33,846 bases of DNA from Bacillota bacterium. GTDB taxonomy: Bacteria > Bacillota > Bacilli > Alicyclobacillales > SLC66. Position numbers and translations under genes: made by a program. This document shows, piece by piece, positions 17,463 through 24,831 of the stretch. Where the stretch lies: positions 1 through 33,846 of the forward strand of contig JAJZEE010000035.1 in the NCBI GenBank assembly GCA_021805735.1, read 5' to 3'. The notes beneath the pieces are model-generated. The model worked only from the letters and a program-made list of their open reading frames with translations, was not told the DNA's origin and did not search any database. Each line of letters begins with the position of its first letter. Positions within the stretch are counted from its first letter, which is position 1.

Positions 17463-18002
17463 ATGCAAGTAACATTTGTAGAATATAGCCAGTCAGACCA
17501 AGACGGAATTGTTCATTGGTTGACATCTGAAACGTGGGAATATTTCGAGACACCGTCGCCAACGCAAGAAATGGTCGTAAATTGGGTATCAAATGGGCAT
17601 TTTCATGGTGAGCGTGCGAGGTCATTTTGGATTCAATCGGAAATCGGAGAGAATGTTGGGTTTATTTCAGTGTTTGAGATACGGGATCCAGTTCCAAGAA
17701 TCGATCTTCGAGTCAGTGCATCCTATCGTAGGATGGGCATTGGAAAGCAGGCACTTCGCTTCATCGCTGATTTTATATTTCGGGAGTTCCCAATGGCCTT
17801 GCGAATTGAAGGTAACACAAGGCAAGATAACATCGCGATGAGAAAGACATTTGCAGCTTGCGGATGGGTGAAGGAATCACACTACCGAGCATTGTGGAAA
17901 ACAGACACAGGAGAGTATGTAGCATCTATTGGATATGCAATTATAAAACAGGATTGGTTGAATGGAACCGTGACGGCAGTAGACTGGAACGATGAACCAT
18001 GA
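17463..18002 (+). CDS. GNAT-family N-acetyltransferase
   Basis: The 179-residue protein shows the GNAT core: ERARSFWIQSE and NVGFISVFEI strands, then DLRVSASYRRMGIGKQALR with the acetyl-CoA pyrophosphate loop RRMGIG. LRIEGNTRQDNIAMRKTFAA and CGWVKESHYRALW follow, typical of the RimJ/RimL-like branch. It transfers an acetyl group from acetyl-CoA to an unknown amine. GGTGAG stands 7 nt before the ATG. It follows the MBL gene by 46 nt in the same direction and shares its lower GC content, so the two probably entered and are expressed together. Confidence 0.88.
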   Translation: MQVTFVEYSQSDQDGIVHWLTSETWEYFETPSPTQEMVVNWVSNGHFHGERARSFWIQSEIGENVGFISVFEIRDPVPRIDLRVSASYRRMGIGKQALRFIADFIFREFPMALRIEGNTRQDNIAMRKTFAACGWVKESHYRALWKTDTGEYVASIGYAIIKQDWLNGTVTAVDWNDEP

Positions 18003-18017
18003 GTCGGCAAACAAACA

Positions 18018-18035
18018 GGGAACCCGAAGGTTCCC
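18018..18035 (+). terminator. Short hairpin after the GNAT gene
   Basis: GGGAACC-CGAA-GGTTCCC forms a perfect 7-bp stem with a 4-nt loop 15 nt after the GNAT stop. There is no T-run, so an intrinsic terminator is only a weak call; it may protect the 3' end of the transcript. The rest of the 251-nt gap to the next gene holds a 16-nt perfect palindrome at 18106-18121 and nothing else I can name. Confidence 0.35.
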
Positions 18036-18253
18036 CGAGACGATGGAATTGATGACTGCCGGGATGCCACATTCATATTATAGAAAAGCTAAATCAGACG
18101 CGGAAACAACTCTAGAGTTGTCTTTAGCACATCCCTCCAGCTTCTTTATGAAGTGGACAAGCTACCCTCCGTCAAGTGCTCCGTTCCGTTTTCCAACGCA
18201 ACCACACCCTCTCTTCCATCGTCAAACAGTATCGTGCCCCGGGTCCAGTCACT

Positions 18254-19708
18254 TCATTCGCGATGGTGCTGCCATAGCCCATATTTTTTCATCTTGGATT
18301 GCAATGTCTGGCGCGGAATTCCTAAGATGGCTGCGGCGTTTGCGATATGTCCGCAGCTTTTTGTCAATGCTTCCTGAATCCACAGGCGCTCGCTGCGAGC
18401 GAGCCGCTCTGACAAAGATAGGATCAGAGCACCGTCCGTGCCAACCACATCGTCAGTGACCGTATTCGGTTGATCATTCACTGGGCGAAGGTCGCGAAGC
18501 AGGTACGCCGGCAAATGATGACGTTCTATAAGGTCGCCATCCACCACGATCATCGCCGCCTCGATGGCATGTTTCAACTCTCTGACGTTGCCGCGCCACG
18601 AAGCGTTCACAAGAATACTCTGGGCATCCTCGGCCAAGGCGCGCACGGATTTTCCAAAACGCCTGTTATAGAGCGCGATAAAATGATCGATCAACAGCGG
18701 AATATCCGCAGGCCGTTCTGCAAGCGGAGGCAGGCGCAGCGCGGCCACCCTCACCCGATAGTAGAGATCCGCCCGCAACTGGCCTGATCTTACAGCCTCC
18801 TCCGGGTCGACATTCATGGCGGCCACAATGCGGACATCAACGGGTATGGACTTATTGTCACCCAAACGGCGAACCTGTTGATCTTCCAAAACTCGTAAAA
18901 GTTTAGCCTGTAAGTCTGGCGGCATGGAATTCAGTTCGTCGAGAAACAGAGTGCCGCCATGTGAAAGCTCAAAAAGACCCGGACGGTTCTCCGCGCCAGT
19001 AAAGCTGCCCTTGACGGTTCCAAAGAGGATCCCCTCCAGCAACGCCCCAGGCAATGCTGCGCAATTTTGCGCGATAAAGGCGCAGCCCGATCGGGCGCTC
19101 GCACTGTGAATCCCCTGCACAAGCAGTTCTTTCCCGGTGCCCGTTTCTCCGTACACAAGCACGGGAGACGATGTCTCCGCCACCTTTTTTGCCATCTCCA
19201 CCACACGTGAAACCTCAGGAGTGGCCGTCAACAGGTCCGCCAACGACCAGACCACGCCGCTGACACCGCGTGCGCCTTTGCCTTTGGCGCCGGGCTGTGA
19301 TAGGCGTGCTGCCTGGAGGTCGACGACGCGTTCAGCCAGGTGCTTCATCTCGGTCATGTCCGCAGCGATCTCGAGCGCCCCGATCAATCGATCGCCCGCA
19401 TATACCGGTCTGGTGGTATTTGTCGTATGCACTTCGTCGCCCCGGTAGTTTGTGTAGGTCTGTCGGCGATATGAGATTGTTTCCTGTGAGCGTAAAACGC
19501 GCAGCAGTGAACTTGTCTCTTCATTGAGCGACGGGAATACATCAAGCAGATGCCGTCCGACCACCTCGTTTGTCTGCAACCCGTCCAGCCGACCCGCGCT
19601 GTCATTGTAGTAGATTGTAAAGCCACGAATATCAACAGCGTGGACGCCGACATCGACCCCTGACAAAACGGCTGTCAACCAGGCATGATCATTCGCTTGC
19701 TCCGTCAT
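18254..19708 (-). CDS. Sigma-54-dependent transcriptional activator with PAS domain (RocR/BkdR type)
   Basis: The 484-residue regulator has an N-terminal PAS domain (about 8-120), then an AAA+ domain with Walker A GETGTGKE. The sigma-54 contact loop is KGSFTGAENRPGLFE, a GSFTGA variant of GAFTGA. Walker B follows as TLFLDELNSMP. The C-terminal Fis-type helix-turn-helix contains HIANAAAILGIPRQTLQSKM. The domain layout equals RocR and BkdR, which switch on amino-acid catabolism. It lies upstream of the lysine operon on the same strand, and that operon has a sigma-54 promoter, so it is the likely activator; the PAS domain may sense lysine or an intermediate. Its ATG overlaps the HD gene end by 20 nt and is preceded by GGAGGA. 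Confidence 0.93.
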   Translation of the reverse strand: MTEQANDHAWLTAVLSGVDVGVHAVDIRGFTIYYNDSAGRLDGLQTNEVVGRHLLDVFPSLNEETSSLLRVLRSQETISYRRQTYTNYRGDEVHTTNTTRPVYAGDRLIGALEIAADMTEMKHLAERVVDLQAARLSQPGAKGKGARGVSGVVWSLADLLTATPEVSRVVEMAKKVAETSSPVLVYGETGTGKELLVQGIHSASARSGCAFIAQNCAALPGALLEGILFGTVKGSFTGAENRPGLFELSHGGTLFLDELNSMPPDLQAKLLRVLEDQQVRRLGDNKSIPVDVRIVAAMNVDPEEAVRSGQLRADLYYRVRVAALRLPPLAERPADIPLLIDHFIALYNRRFGKSVRALAEDAQSILVNASWRGNVRELKHAIEAAMIVVDGDLIERHHLPAYLLRDLRPVNDQPNTVTDDVVGTDGALILSLSERLARSERLWIQEALTKSCGHIANAAAILGIPRQTLQSKMKKYGLWQHHRE

Positions 19709-21035
19709 GCAACCAGTCCTCCGGACATAACACTCGCTCTATTTTGACTTTACGATCCCGCACTGCTTTCACGATGAAGGACTGCTCAGACAACTCATGG
19801 GAGCGACCGCTTTCATCAAACAGGTAAATCTGTTCGGAACTTCGTCTGACTGTTCCCTCTGCTGCTGCTGCAGAGGCTGCCGTGTCATGGTCATCCAATC
19901 CTGCAGGCGATACGTAGGCATCCTGATACGCGTGACTCGCAGCAGTGTCATGGACGACGTAGAACTCCGGCGGAACACCTTTCATTCGCGCTTTGTGTTC
20001 CAAAACCTCCATCATGCGAAGGCGCTGTGACTCGTCTTTCACATCGACGCCGCGAAAGACTTTTCTGTTTAGCAAGCGCTGCGCAAGATCCCGCAGCACG
20101 TCATCGGCGTGGCTTGACCACAGATGCATCGCTGTCCATAACACGCCGTCATCCAGTTCCAGATATTCTGCCGTTCGCGCGTTGTCGGTCGCGTCAAGCG
20201 ATCCGTCGAGCAAAGCGTTCAGGCCGCTGAATCCGGGCAAATACGCACCGATCATCTGGGCTCTTTGCAGCAGTTTCTCGATCATGACTTCGGCAGCGCG
20301 AGTCGCTCCGTGGAAATACACATGCAAATACATGTAATAGCGACACATGATGTAGTCTTCGGCGATGCTCTGCCCTTTGTGGAGATCCAGACCAACTTCC
20401 GGTTCCCCCGCGACTTCGCCGATCCGCATGACGTGAATGAGCCACTCCACATCGAACGTTCCGTACCCAGCCCCTGTCATCAGTGCATCGCGCAGGAGAT
20501 AATCGATCCGGTCCGTATCCAGTTGACTGGACAGCAACTTGACAACCGCCCGTGAGGGTTCAAATCGCTTCTCGACAATCTGGGCCACCTGTTCGGAAAA
20601 TCCGGACTCGTAACCCTCCAGCACCTGATGCACTTCCGTCAACGGAGATCGGATGATCGCGGTCGTCCACAATTCGTGACGTTGTGAGGTTACGGCCTCC
20701 AGCGCGTGGGAAAAAGGCCCATGTCCGATATCATGAAGCAGGGCAGCGGCAATCGCCGCGTTGCGATAGGCCCTGACATCTGCCCGCAATTCGCCGTAGT
20801 TTACCGCCCCCCGCCATTCCGCAGAGGCGTCAAGCACCCGTCGCATGAGGTGCGCCACACCGAGGGAATGCACAAACCGCGAATGTTCCGCGCCTGGATA
20901 AGCGATGTTCCCAAGGCCCAGTTGTCTGATCCTGCGCAACCGTTGGAATTCAGCCGTATTGATCAAGTCGATCACCAAACGGTCGCTGTCGTCGAACGCA
21001 ATGAGGTTGTGCACCGGGTCGCGAAAGCTCTTCAC
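19689..21035 (-). CDS. HD-domain phosphohydrolase (YwfO-like)
   Basis: The 448-residue protein opens KSFRDPVHNLIAFDD and carries the HD signature: HSRFVHSLGVAHLM (H56), LLHDIGHGPFSH (H101, D102, H105) and QLDTDRIDYLLRDA. This set is typical of the dGTPase/SAMHD1-like family and of B. subtilis YwfO. Related enzymes hydrolyse dNTPs; the substrate here is not known from sequence. The C-terminal 60 residues, with a run of Ala/Glu and a DESGRSHELSEQS segment, are less conserved. The start is GTG with AAAAGGGG 9 nt upstream. The downstream regulator overlaps its 3' end, so the two may share a transcript. Confidence 0.88.
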   Translation of the reverse strand: MKSFRDPVHNLIAFDDSDRLVIDLINTAEFQRLRRIRQLGLGNIAYPGAEHSRFVHSLGVAHLMRRVLDASAEWRGAVNYGELRADVRAYRNAAIAAALLHDIGHGPFSHALEAVTSQRHELWTTAIIRSPLTEVHQVLEGYESGFSEQVAQIVEKRFEPSRAVVKLLSSQLDTDRIDYLLRDALMTGAGYGTFDVEWLIHVMRIGEVAGEPEVGLDLHKGQSIAEDYIMCRYYMYLHVYFHGATRAAEVMIEKLLQRAQMIGAYLPGFSGLNALLDGSLDATDNARTAEYLELDDGVLWTAMHLWSSHADDVLRDLAQRLLNRKVFRGVDVKDESQRLRMMEVLEHKARMKGVPPEFYVVHDTAASHAYQDAYVSPAGLDDHDTAASAAAAEGTVRRSSEQIYLFDESGRSHELSEQSFIVKAVRDRKVKIERVLCPEDWLHDGASE

Positions 21036-21178
21036 TGAGGATCCCCTTTTGAGCGCTTGTTTGTATCTTCACTCTACCAATAACCCTCGGTAGCGTAAAG
21101 CAGGAAGTCGCCCCTGAACCGCGAATGTAGTTGTAAAGGTAGTCTGTGCGAGGACAGACTGCGAAGCGAGGTGCGAGT

Positions 21179-22150
21179 GTGAACGCCTATGAACAGAGTG
21201 TGCTCAAAGAATGGATGGTAGCCGCAACCGCGCCGCAACCGTTCACAGTGACTTTGACAAGACGCCTTACAGGCAAAGCGCGCGCCGTTATGAACCTGGC
21301 GGCGCACGTCGCCCCCGTTCGCGGATCCGCCTTGGCGGATCGACTTCGCGACACTGTCCGTGACATGATCGTCCGAACGCTCGAACAGGCGGCGACAGCC
21401 CATCAGTACGCAAAGGTGGAGCAGACAATTCGAACCCTCGGCGGCGCTGCCACATCTGCCAGCGAGATACGACTTTTGCCTCTTGAAGTTAAAGATGAAA
21501 CCGCTCGGCTTATGGCGCGCGGACAGACCTTTGCAGTATCGATTGAAGGAGCGACCGCCGGATTCGTGACATCGCTGTTCGAAGTCATTCCTGGCCTTCA
21601 GGCCTGGGTGATTCCCACGATTCTCGCTGATCTGTACGCAACGCTGTCATTGATGGCCCAAAACGCTGTGCAAATCGGATACAGTTACGGCTATTCTCTG
21701 CAAAATCCGGAGGATCTGCCTCATATTCTGGTCGCCATGGCCCCGTGTGAAGAGGACGCCCAGATTGTTGAGGCCAAAGTGGCCGCCCATTTGGCCATGC
21801 GAAGTGCAGGCAGCGTACTCGCCCGAACAGCGGGCGAACACCTGTCTCTGCGCTTGGCCGCCGGAGCTTCGCCCGCCGTCGCGCAATTGCTCGACGTGCT
21901 CGCAACCAGACTGGCCCTGGCATTCGCGGAAAAAGAAGTGGCCGTACTGGTTCCGTTCCTGGGCGCTGTGGTTCAGGGCTCCGTCAACGCCGCCTTTGCC
22001 AAAGCGAGTTACCATGGCGCAAAACGCTATTTTCAAAAATTGCATATGATCGACCGCTACGGAGATGACTATGTGCTGCAGCAATCGCGGAGAATGGAGG
22101 ATGGTCACAGGCGACAGCCGACCATCAATCCCGATTCGGCGGCAGGATGA
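21179..22150 (+). CDS. EcsC-family protein
   Basis: The deduced protein of about 323 residues matches the EcsC family in its later half. A hydrophobic stretch IPTILADLYATLSLMAQNAV leads into QIGYSYGYSLQNPED, and the C-terminal part has VPFLGAVVQGSVNAAFAKAS followed by RYFQKLHMIDRYG. EcsC proteins are of unknown function, named from the B. subtilis ecsABC locus. The frame is open to a GTG at 21146. I chose the GTG at 21179 because GAGGTG is 5 nt upstream and homologues begin near NAYEQSVLKEW; the outer GTG, with AAAGG 6 nt ahead, is also possible. It diverges from the HD gene. Confidence 0.72.
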   Translation: MNAYEQSVLKEWMVAATAPQPFTVTLTRRLTGKARAVMNLAAHVAPVRGSALADRLRDTVRDMIVRTLEQAATAHQYAKVEQTIRTLGGAATSASEIRLLPLEVKDETARLMARGQTFAVSIEGATAGFVTSLFEVIPGLQAWVIPTILADLYATLSLMAQNAVQIGYSYGYSLQNPEDLPHILVAMAPCEEDAQIVEAKVAAHLAMRSAGSVLARTAGEHLSLRLAAGASPAVAQLLDVLATRLALAFAEKEVAVLVPFLGAVVQGSVNAAFAKASYHGAKRYFQKLHMIDRYGDDYVLQQSRRMEDGHRRQPTINPDSAAG

Positions 22151-22181
22151 CCGCCCCTGCCGAGCGACCCCGTTACACCTG

Positions 22182-22309
22182 CTAGGGGAGCAGTGATAAA
22201 CCCAATTTAGGCATGCGCACAGCGGTAGATATAGCGTCCGACTGAAGCCTCGGACGCTATATCTGGAGTGACCGCGCCTGCTTTGCGGACTTTATCACTG
22301 CTCCCCTAG
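22182..22309. repeat. Nested palindrome with 19-bp perfect terminal inverted repeats
   Basis: The ends CTAGGGGAGCAGTGATAAA (22182-22200) and its exact complement (22291-22309) bound a 128-nt unit. Inside, 22227-22241 pairs perfectly with 22250-22264 around an 8-nt loop. GCGGT (22222-22226) can extend the stem by pairing with ACCGC (22271-22275), leaving a 6-nt bulge. No coding frame is evident. It sits 31 nt after the EcsC gene stop. It looks like a small non-autonomous transposable element (MITE) or a structured RNA. It is unrelated in sequence to the palindromic family described at 5892. Confidence 0.75.
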
Positions 22310-22357
22310 TCGGCTGCATCATAGGAGACCCGCATGCCGCCGCGCGGCACCGCCAAT

Positions 22358-22496
22358 GGAATGAAAAAGCGCCTACGGCGTTTTTCAGGGATGAAAGTGA
22401 CTCGCCTGGACGGATCATGCATTGCACTGCAGCGAGTTTTGCGGCCTTTCGGCCGCACCTGTTTGAGCGGCAGTGCAATGCATGATCCGTCCAGGC
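22358..22496 (-). repeat. Palindromic element, copy 2 (near-identical to copy 1)
   Basis: This is the second 139-nt copy of the unit at 5892-6030. Arms 22404-22430 and 22470-22496 are perfectly complementary over 27 nt, and the 39-nt loop is identical to copy 1. Three stem positions differ from copy 1 and all three are compensated on the other arm. The flanking terminator-like hairpin is at 22364-22385. It lies between the nested palindrome and the ywiB-like gene (stop at 22530, minus strand), so it may terminate that operon. Confidence 0.85.
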
Positions 22497-22529
22497 CTGG
22501 CACTGATGTCCGTATCTTCCGGTGTAGCG

Positions 22530-22970
22530 TCAGAACGCTTGCGACCACGTGAGCAGAATGCGTGTGCGCACGTGGGATTCAGTGCGCGCATCAAAGTTGA
22601 TCACCGCGTCAATCGCTGCCTGTAATTCACCCGATTCCTGCAGCACGTCAAGCCTGTGCGTGACGATCGTAAAAGTGAGCACTCCTTCGGCGAGTCTGTA
22701 ATGTCCTTTCGTAGGACCTGACAGCGCAAACTGCGTGTAACTCTCCAACGCACCCTGCCGGAACACTTCCACGCGCCGCTCCGCCCCTGCGCCGAGGAAG
22801 CGTACGCTCGTGACCGCCCCCGCAAAATCTTCACCCGGTTCAAGAAATACCGCTTCACGGCAGTATCCATCCACAAAATGAATGGAGGCCTGCGCCGAAA
22901 CCTCGGCGGCGCCAGACAGTATGCGGATCGTTCCGTCTAAAGTTCTCCCGTCCTGCCTTTTATGAGTCAT
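22530..22970 (-). CDS. DUF1934 (YwiB-like) small beta-barrel protein
   Basis: A protein of about 146 residues, probably a calycin-like beta barrel. Segments DGTIRILSGAAE, TSVRFLGAGAERRVEVFRQG, THRLDVLQESGELQAAIDAV and RTRILLTW follow the strand pattern of the DUF1934/YwiB family. In B. subtilis ywiB lies near speB-speE, as here. The frame is open to a TTG at 22991; I prefer the ATG at 22970, just after the speB stop at 22981. No clear ribosome binding site is visible, so translation may depend on coupling to speB. The biochemical function of the family is unknown. Confidence 0.65.
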   Translation of the reverse strand: MTHKRQDGRTLDGTIRILSGAAEVSAQASIHFVDGYCREAVFLEPGEDFAGAVTSVRFLGAGAERRVEVFRQGALESYTQFALSGPTKGHYRLAEGVLTFTIVTHRLDVLQESGELQAAIDAVINFDARTESHVRTRILLTWSQAF

Positions 22971-22980
22971 CGATTGGCAA

Positions 22981-23865
22981 TTACAGCGCAAAAGAAAGCA
23001 GCGCTTCGCGGATCAGTTTCGCGGCGACGATCTGCGTTTGTTCAGTGGGGTCAAGGACCGGCGCCACTTCGACCAAATCGAAGCCGACCACCTGCAGATC
23101 CTTCATGGCGTGAACGGCGGCGAGCAACTCCCTGGAAGCGACGCCGCCCGCCTCAGCCGTACCCGTACCCGGCGCGAAAGCGGGATCCAGAACATCGATG
23201 TCAATCGTCACATAACAGGGTTTTTGCCCAATCTCCGCCAGGACCGACTGCAGCGGCTCAAGGACTTGAAACGGATGAAAGTTGGTGTGTTCTCTGGCGT
23301 AGGCAAATTCTTCACGGGTTCCTGAACGGATGCCAAACTGATAGATACGTTTGGGCGGAATCAGGTCTGCGATTTTTCGGATCACAGCCGAATGCGACAG
23401 CGGCTCTCCTTCATACTGCTCGCGCAGGTCCGTATGCGCGTCGAAATGCAGAATGCGCACATCGGGAACCCGCTCCAAAACAGCGCGCGCCGCACCAAGA
23501 GTAACCAGATGTTCTCCGCCCAGACCGATGGGCAGTTTCCCGTCGTCCAGCCAGCGGCCAACATATTCGCTGATCATGTCGAGGCTGCGCCCCGGATTGC
23601 CAAATGGCAGCGGGATGTCCCCCGCGTCGAAAAAAGCTACATCCTCCAAGTGTCGATCCAGGTACGGGCTGTACTCCTCAAGTCCTACGGACACCTCGCG
23701 GATACGCCGCGGCCCGAGCCTGGTTCCTGGGCGAAACGATGTGGTCCAGTCCATGGGCATCCCGTAGATGATCGCCCTGGCCGAATCGTACGAGTCAGTC
23801 GCTCCGATAAACGTGTTGCCAGAGTAAGCAGGATCGAAAGCTGCGCGGTGTGAGTGAGCGGTCAT
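22981..23865 (-). CDS. speB: Agmatinase
   Basis: A 294-residue ureohydrolase with the binuclear manganese motifs [20 protein letters not shown] and [16 protein letters not shown], followed by EAGGVASRE. It hydrolyses agmatine to putrescine and urea. The length and the [16 protein letters not shown] opening segment fit bacterial SpeB rather than arginase. Its start overlaps the speE stop (23862) by 4 nt, and the YwiB-like gene follows with almost no spacing. The operon thus makes putrescine and converts it to spermidine. Arginine decarboxylase is not in the window. Confidence 0.94.
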   Translation of the reverse strand: MTAHSHRAAFDPAYSGNTFIGATDSYDSARAIIYGMPMDWTTSFRPGTRLGPRRIREVSVGLEEYSPYLDRHLEDVAFFDAGDIPLPFGNPGRSLDMISEYVGRWLDDGKLPIGLGGEHLVTLGAARAVLERVPDVRILHFDAHTDLREQYEGEPLSHSAVIRKIADLIPPKRIYQFGIRSGTREEFAYAREHTNFHPFQVLEPLQSVLAEIGQKPCYVTIDIDVLDPAFAPGTGTAEAGGVASRELLAAVHAMKDLQVVGFDLVEVAPVLDPTEQTQIVAAKLIREALLSFAL

Positions 23866-24695
23866 CGCGCCGTCAGCTCCTGTACGAAACGCGGCAGTTG
23901 AAATGCGGCCGCGTGAAGTTCTGGCGTGTAGTAGCGTGTCTGGAGCTCGCCTGTTCGTTGCTGATCGGCAATCACAGCCGGATCATGGAGCTTTGACCCT
24001 ATGGTAAAGCTCCAGAGCCCGCTCGGATAGGTGGGAATCGCCGCCAGATAGAGTTTTGTCACCGGGAAAATATCCGCCACATCGCTTTGCACTCGGCGGA
24101 TCAGATCCCCGTGCAAAAAGGGCGATTCACTCTGTGCCACGAAAATGCCGTCCGGTTTTAGCGCGCGACTGATCGCCTGGTAAAATTCCTTGGCAAACAG
24201 GCCCACTGCAGGCCCGATCGGATCTGTGGAGTCTACGATAATGACATCGTATTCATCCACCTTATCACTCACATGAGCGATGCCGTCAATGACGCGCACA
24301 TCCACTCGCGGGTCGGTCAACGCAACGGCGATCTCCGGCAAATACTGCTTGGAAAGTTCGATGACACGTCCGTCAATCTCTGCCAATACAGCCTTCTTCA
24401 CCGTATGGTGTTTGATAATCTCACGCATGACTCCACCGTCTCCACCGCCTACAACCAGGATGTTCTCCGGCTTGGGATGCGCCGAAAGGGCTACATGCGC
24501 AATCATTTCATGATACACAAACTCATCGCGAAGAGTGGTCATGACACAACCATCGAGAACAAGCATACGTCCCCATTCCACGGTTTCAATCATGGCCAGA
24601 TCCTGAAACTCCGTGCGTTCCGTATGTAGCGTGTGGGTTATCTTCGCCGTAATCCCATAGTCTGGTGTCTGTTTCTCTGTAAACCAAAGATCCAT
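23862..24695 (-). CDS. speE: Polyamine aminopropyltransferase (spermidine synthase)
   Basis: The 277-residue enzyme transfers an aminopropyl group from decarboxylated S-adenosylmethionine to putrescine. Visible marks are the N-terminal beta domain, [15 protein letters not shown] (cofactor binding), [32 protein letters not shown] and [18 protein letters not shown]. Length matches the bacterial family. AAGGAGTGG lies 8 nt before the ATG, and a TATAAT box is about 33 nt upstream. It is the first gene of the speE-speB-ywiB operon, with a 4-nt overlap into speB. Confidence 0.95.
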   Translation of the reverse strand: MDLWFTEKQTPDYGITAKITHTLHTERTEFQDLAMIETVEWGRMLVLDGCVMTTLRDEFVYHEMIAHVALSAHPKPENILVVGGGDGGVMREIIKHHTVKKAVLAEIDGRVIELSKQYLPEIAVALTDPRVDVRVIDGIAHVSDKVDEYDVIIVDSTDPIGPAVGLFAKEFYQAISRALKPDGIFVAQSESPFLHGDLIRRVQSDVADIFPVTKLYLAAIPTYPSGLWSFTIGSKLHDPAVIADQQRTGELQTRYYTPELHAAAFQLPRFVQELTAR

Positions 24696-24727
24696 ATATT
24701 ACCACTCCTTCTGGGCAATCCGTTGGT

Positions 24728-24733
24728 ATTATA
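24728..24733 (-). promoter_or_regulatory. -10 box of the speE operon promoter
   Basis: The minus strand reads TGATATAATACC, a perfect TATAAT hexamer 33 nt before the speE start codon, so transcription would begin near 24721. The -35 region is poor (GGTTTA at 18-nt spacing is the best candidate). The divergent penicillin-binding-protein gene starts about 100 nt to the right, so this is a shared intergenic promoter zone. Confidence 0.5.
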
Positions 24734-24831
24734 TCATGCTGGTCGCCAAAATAAACCGCATGCGCAGATTCATCGGGCGTTTGAACAAGGTCTTGCAAGG
24801 TGATAATGGGTACCGTCAAGGGGGTGCCTCT

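Noticed and set aside
18106-18121. Perfect 16-nt palindrome ACAACTCTAGAGTTGT as a regulator site
   Set aside because: It lies between convergent gene ends, not in a promoter, and matches no operator I know; kept only as a note.
17992-18459. Plus-strand open frame of 155 codons after the GNAT gene
   Set aside because: It overlaps the C-terminal part of the sigma-54 activator on the opposite strand and has no recognisable domain or good start site.
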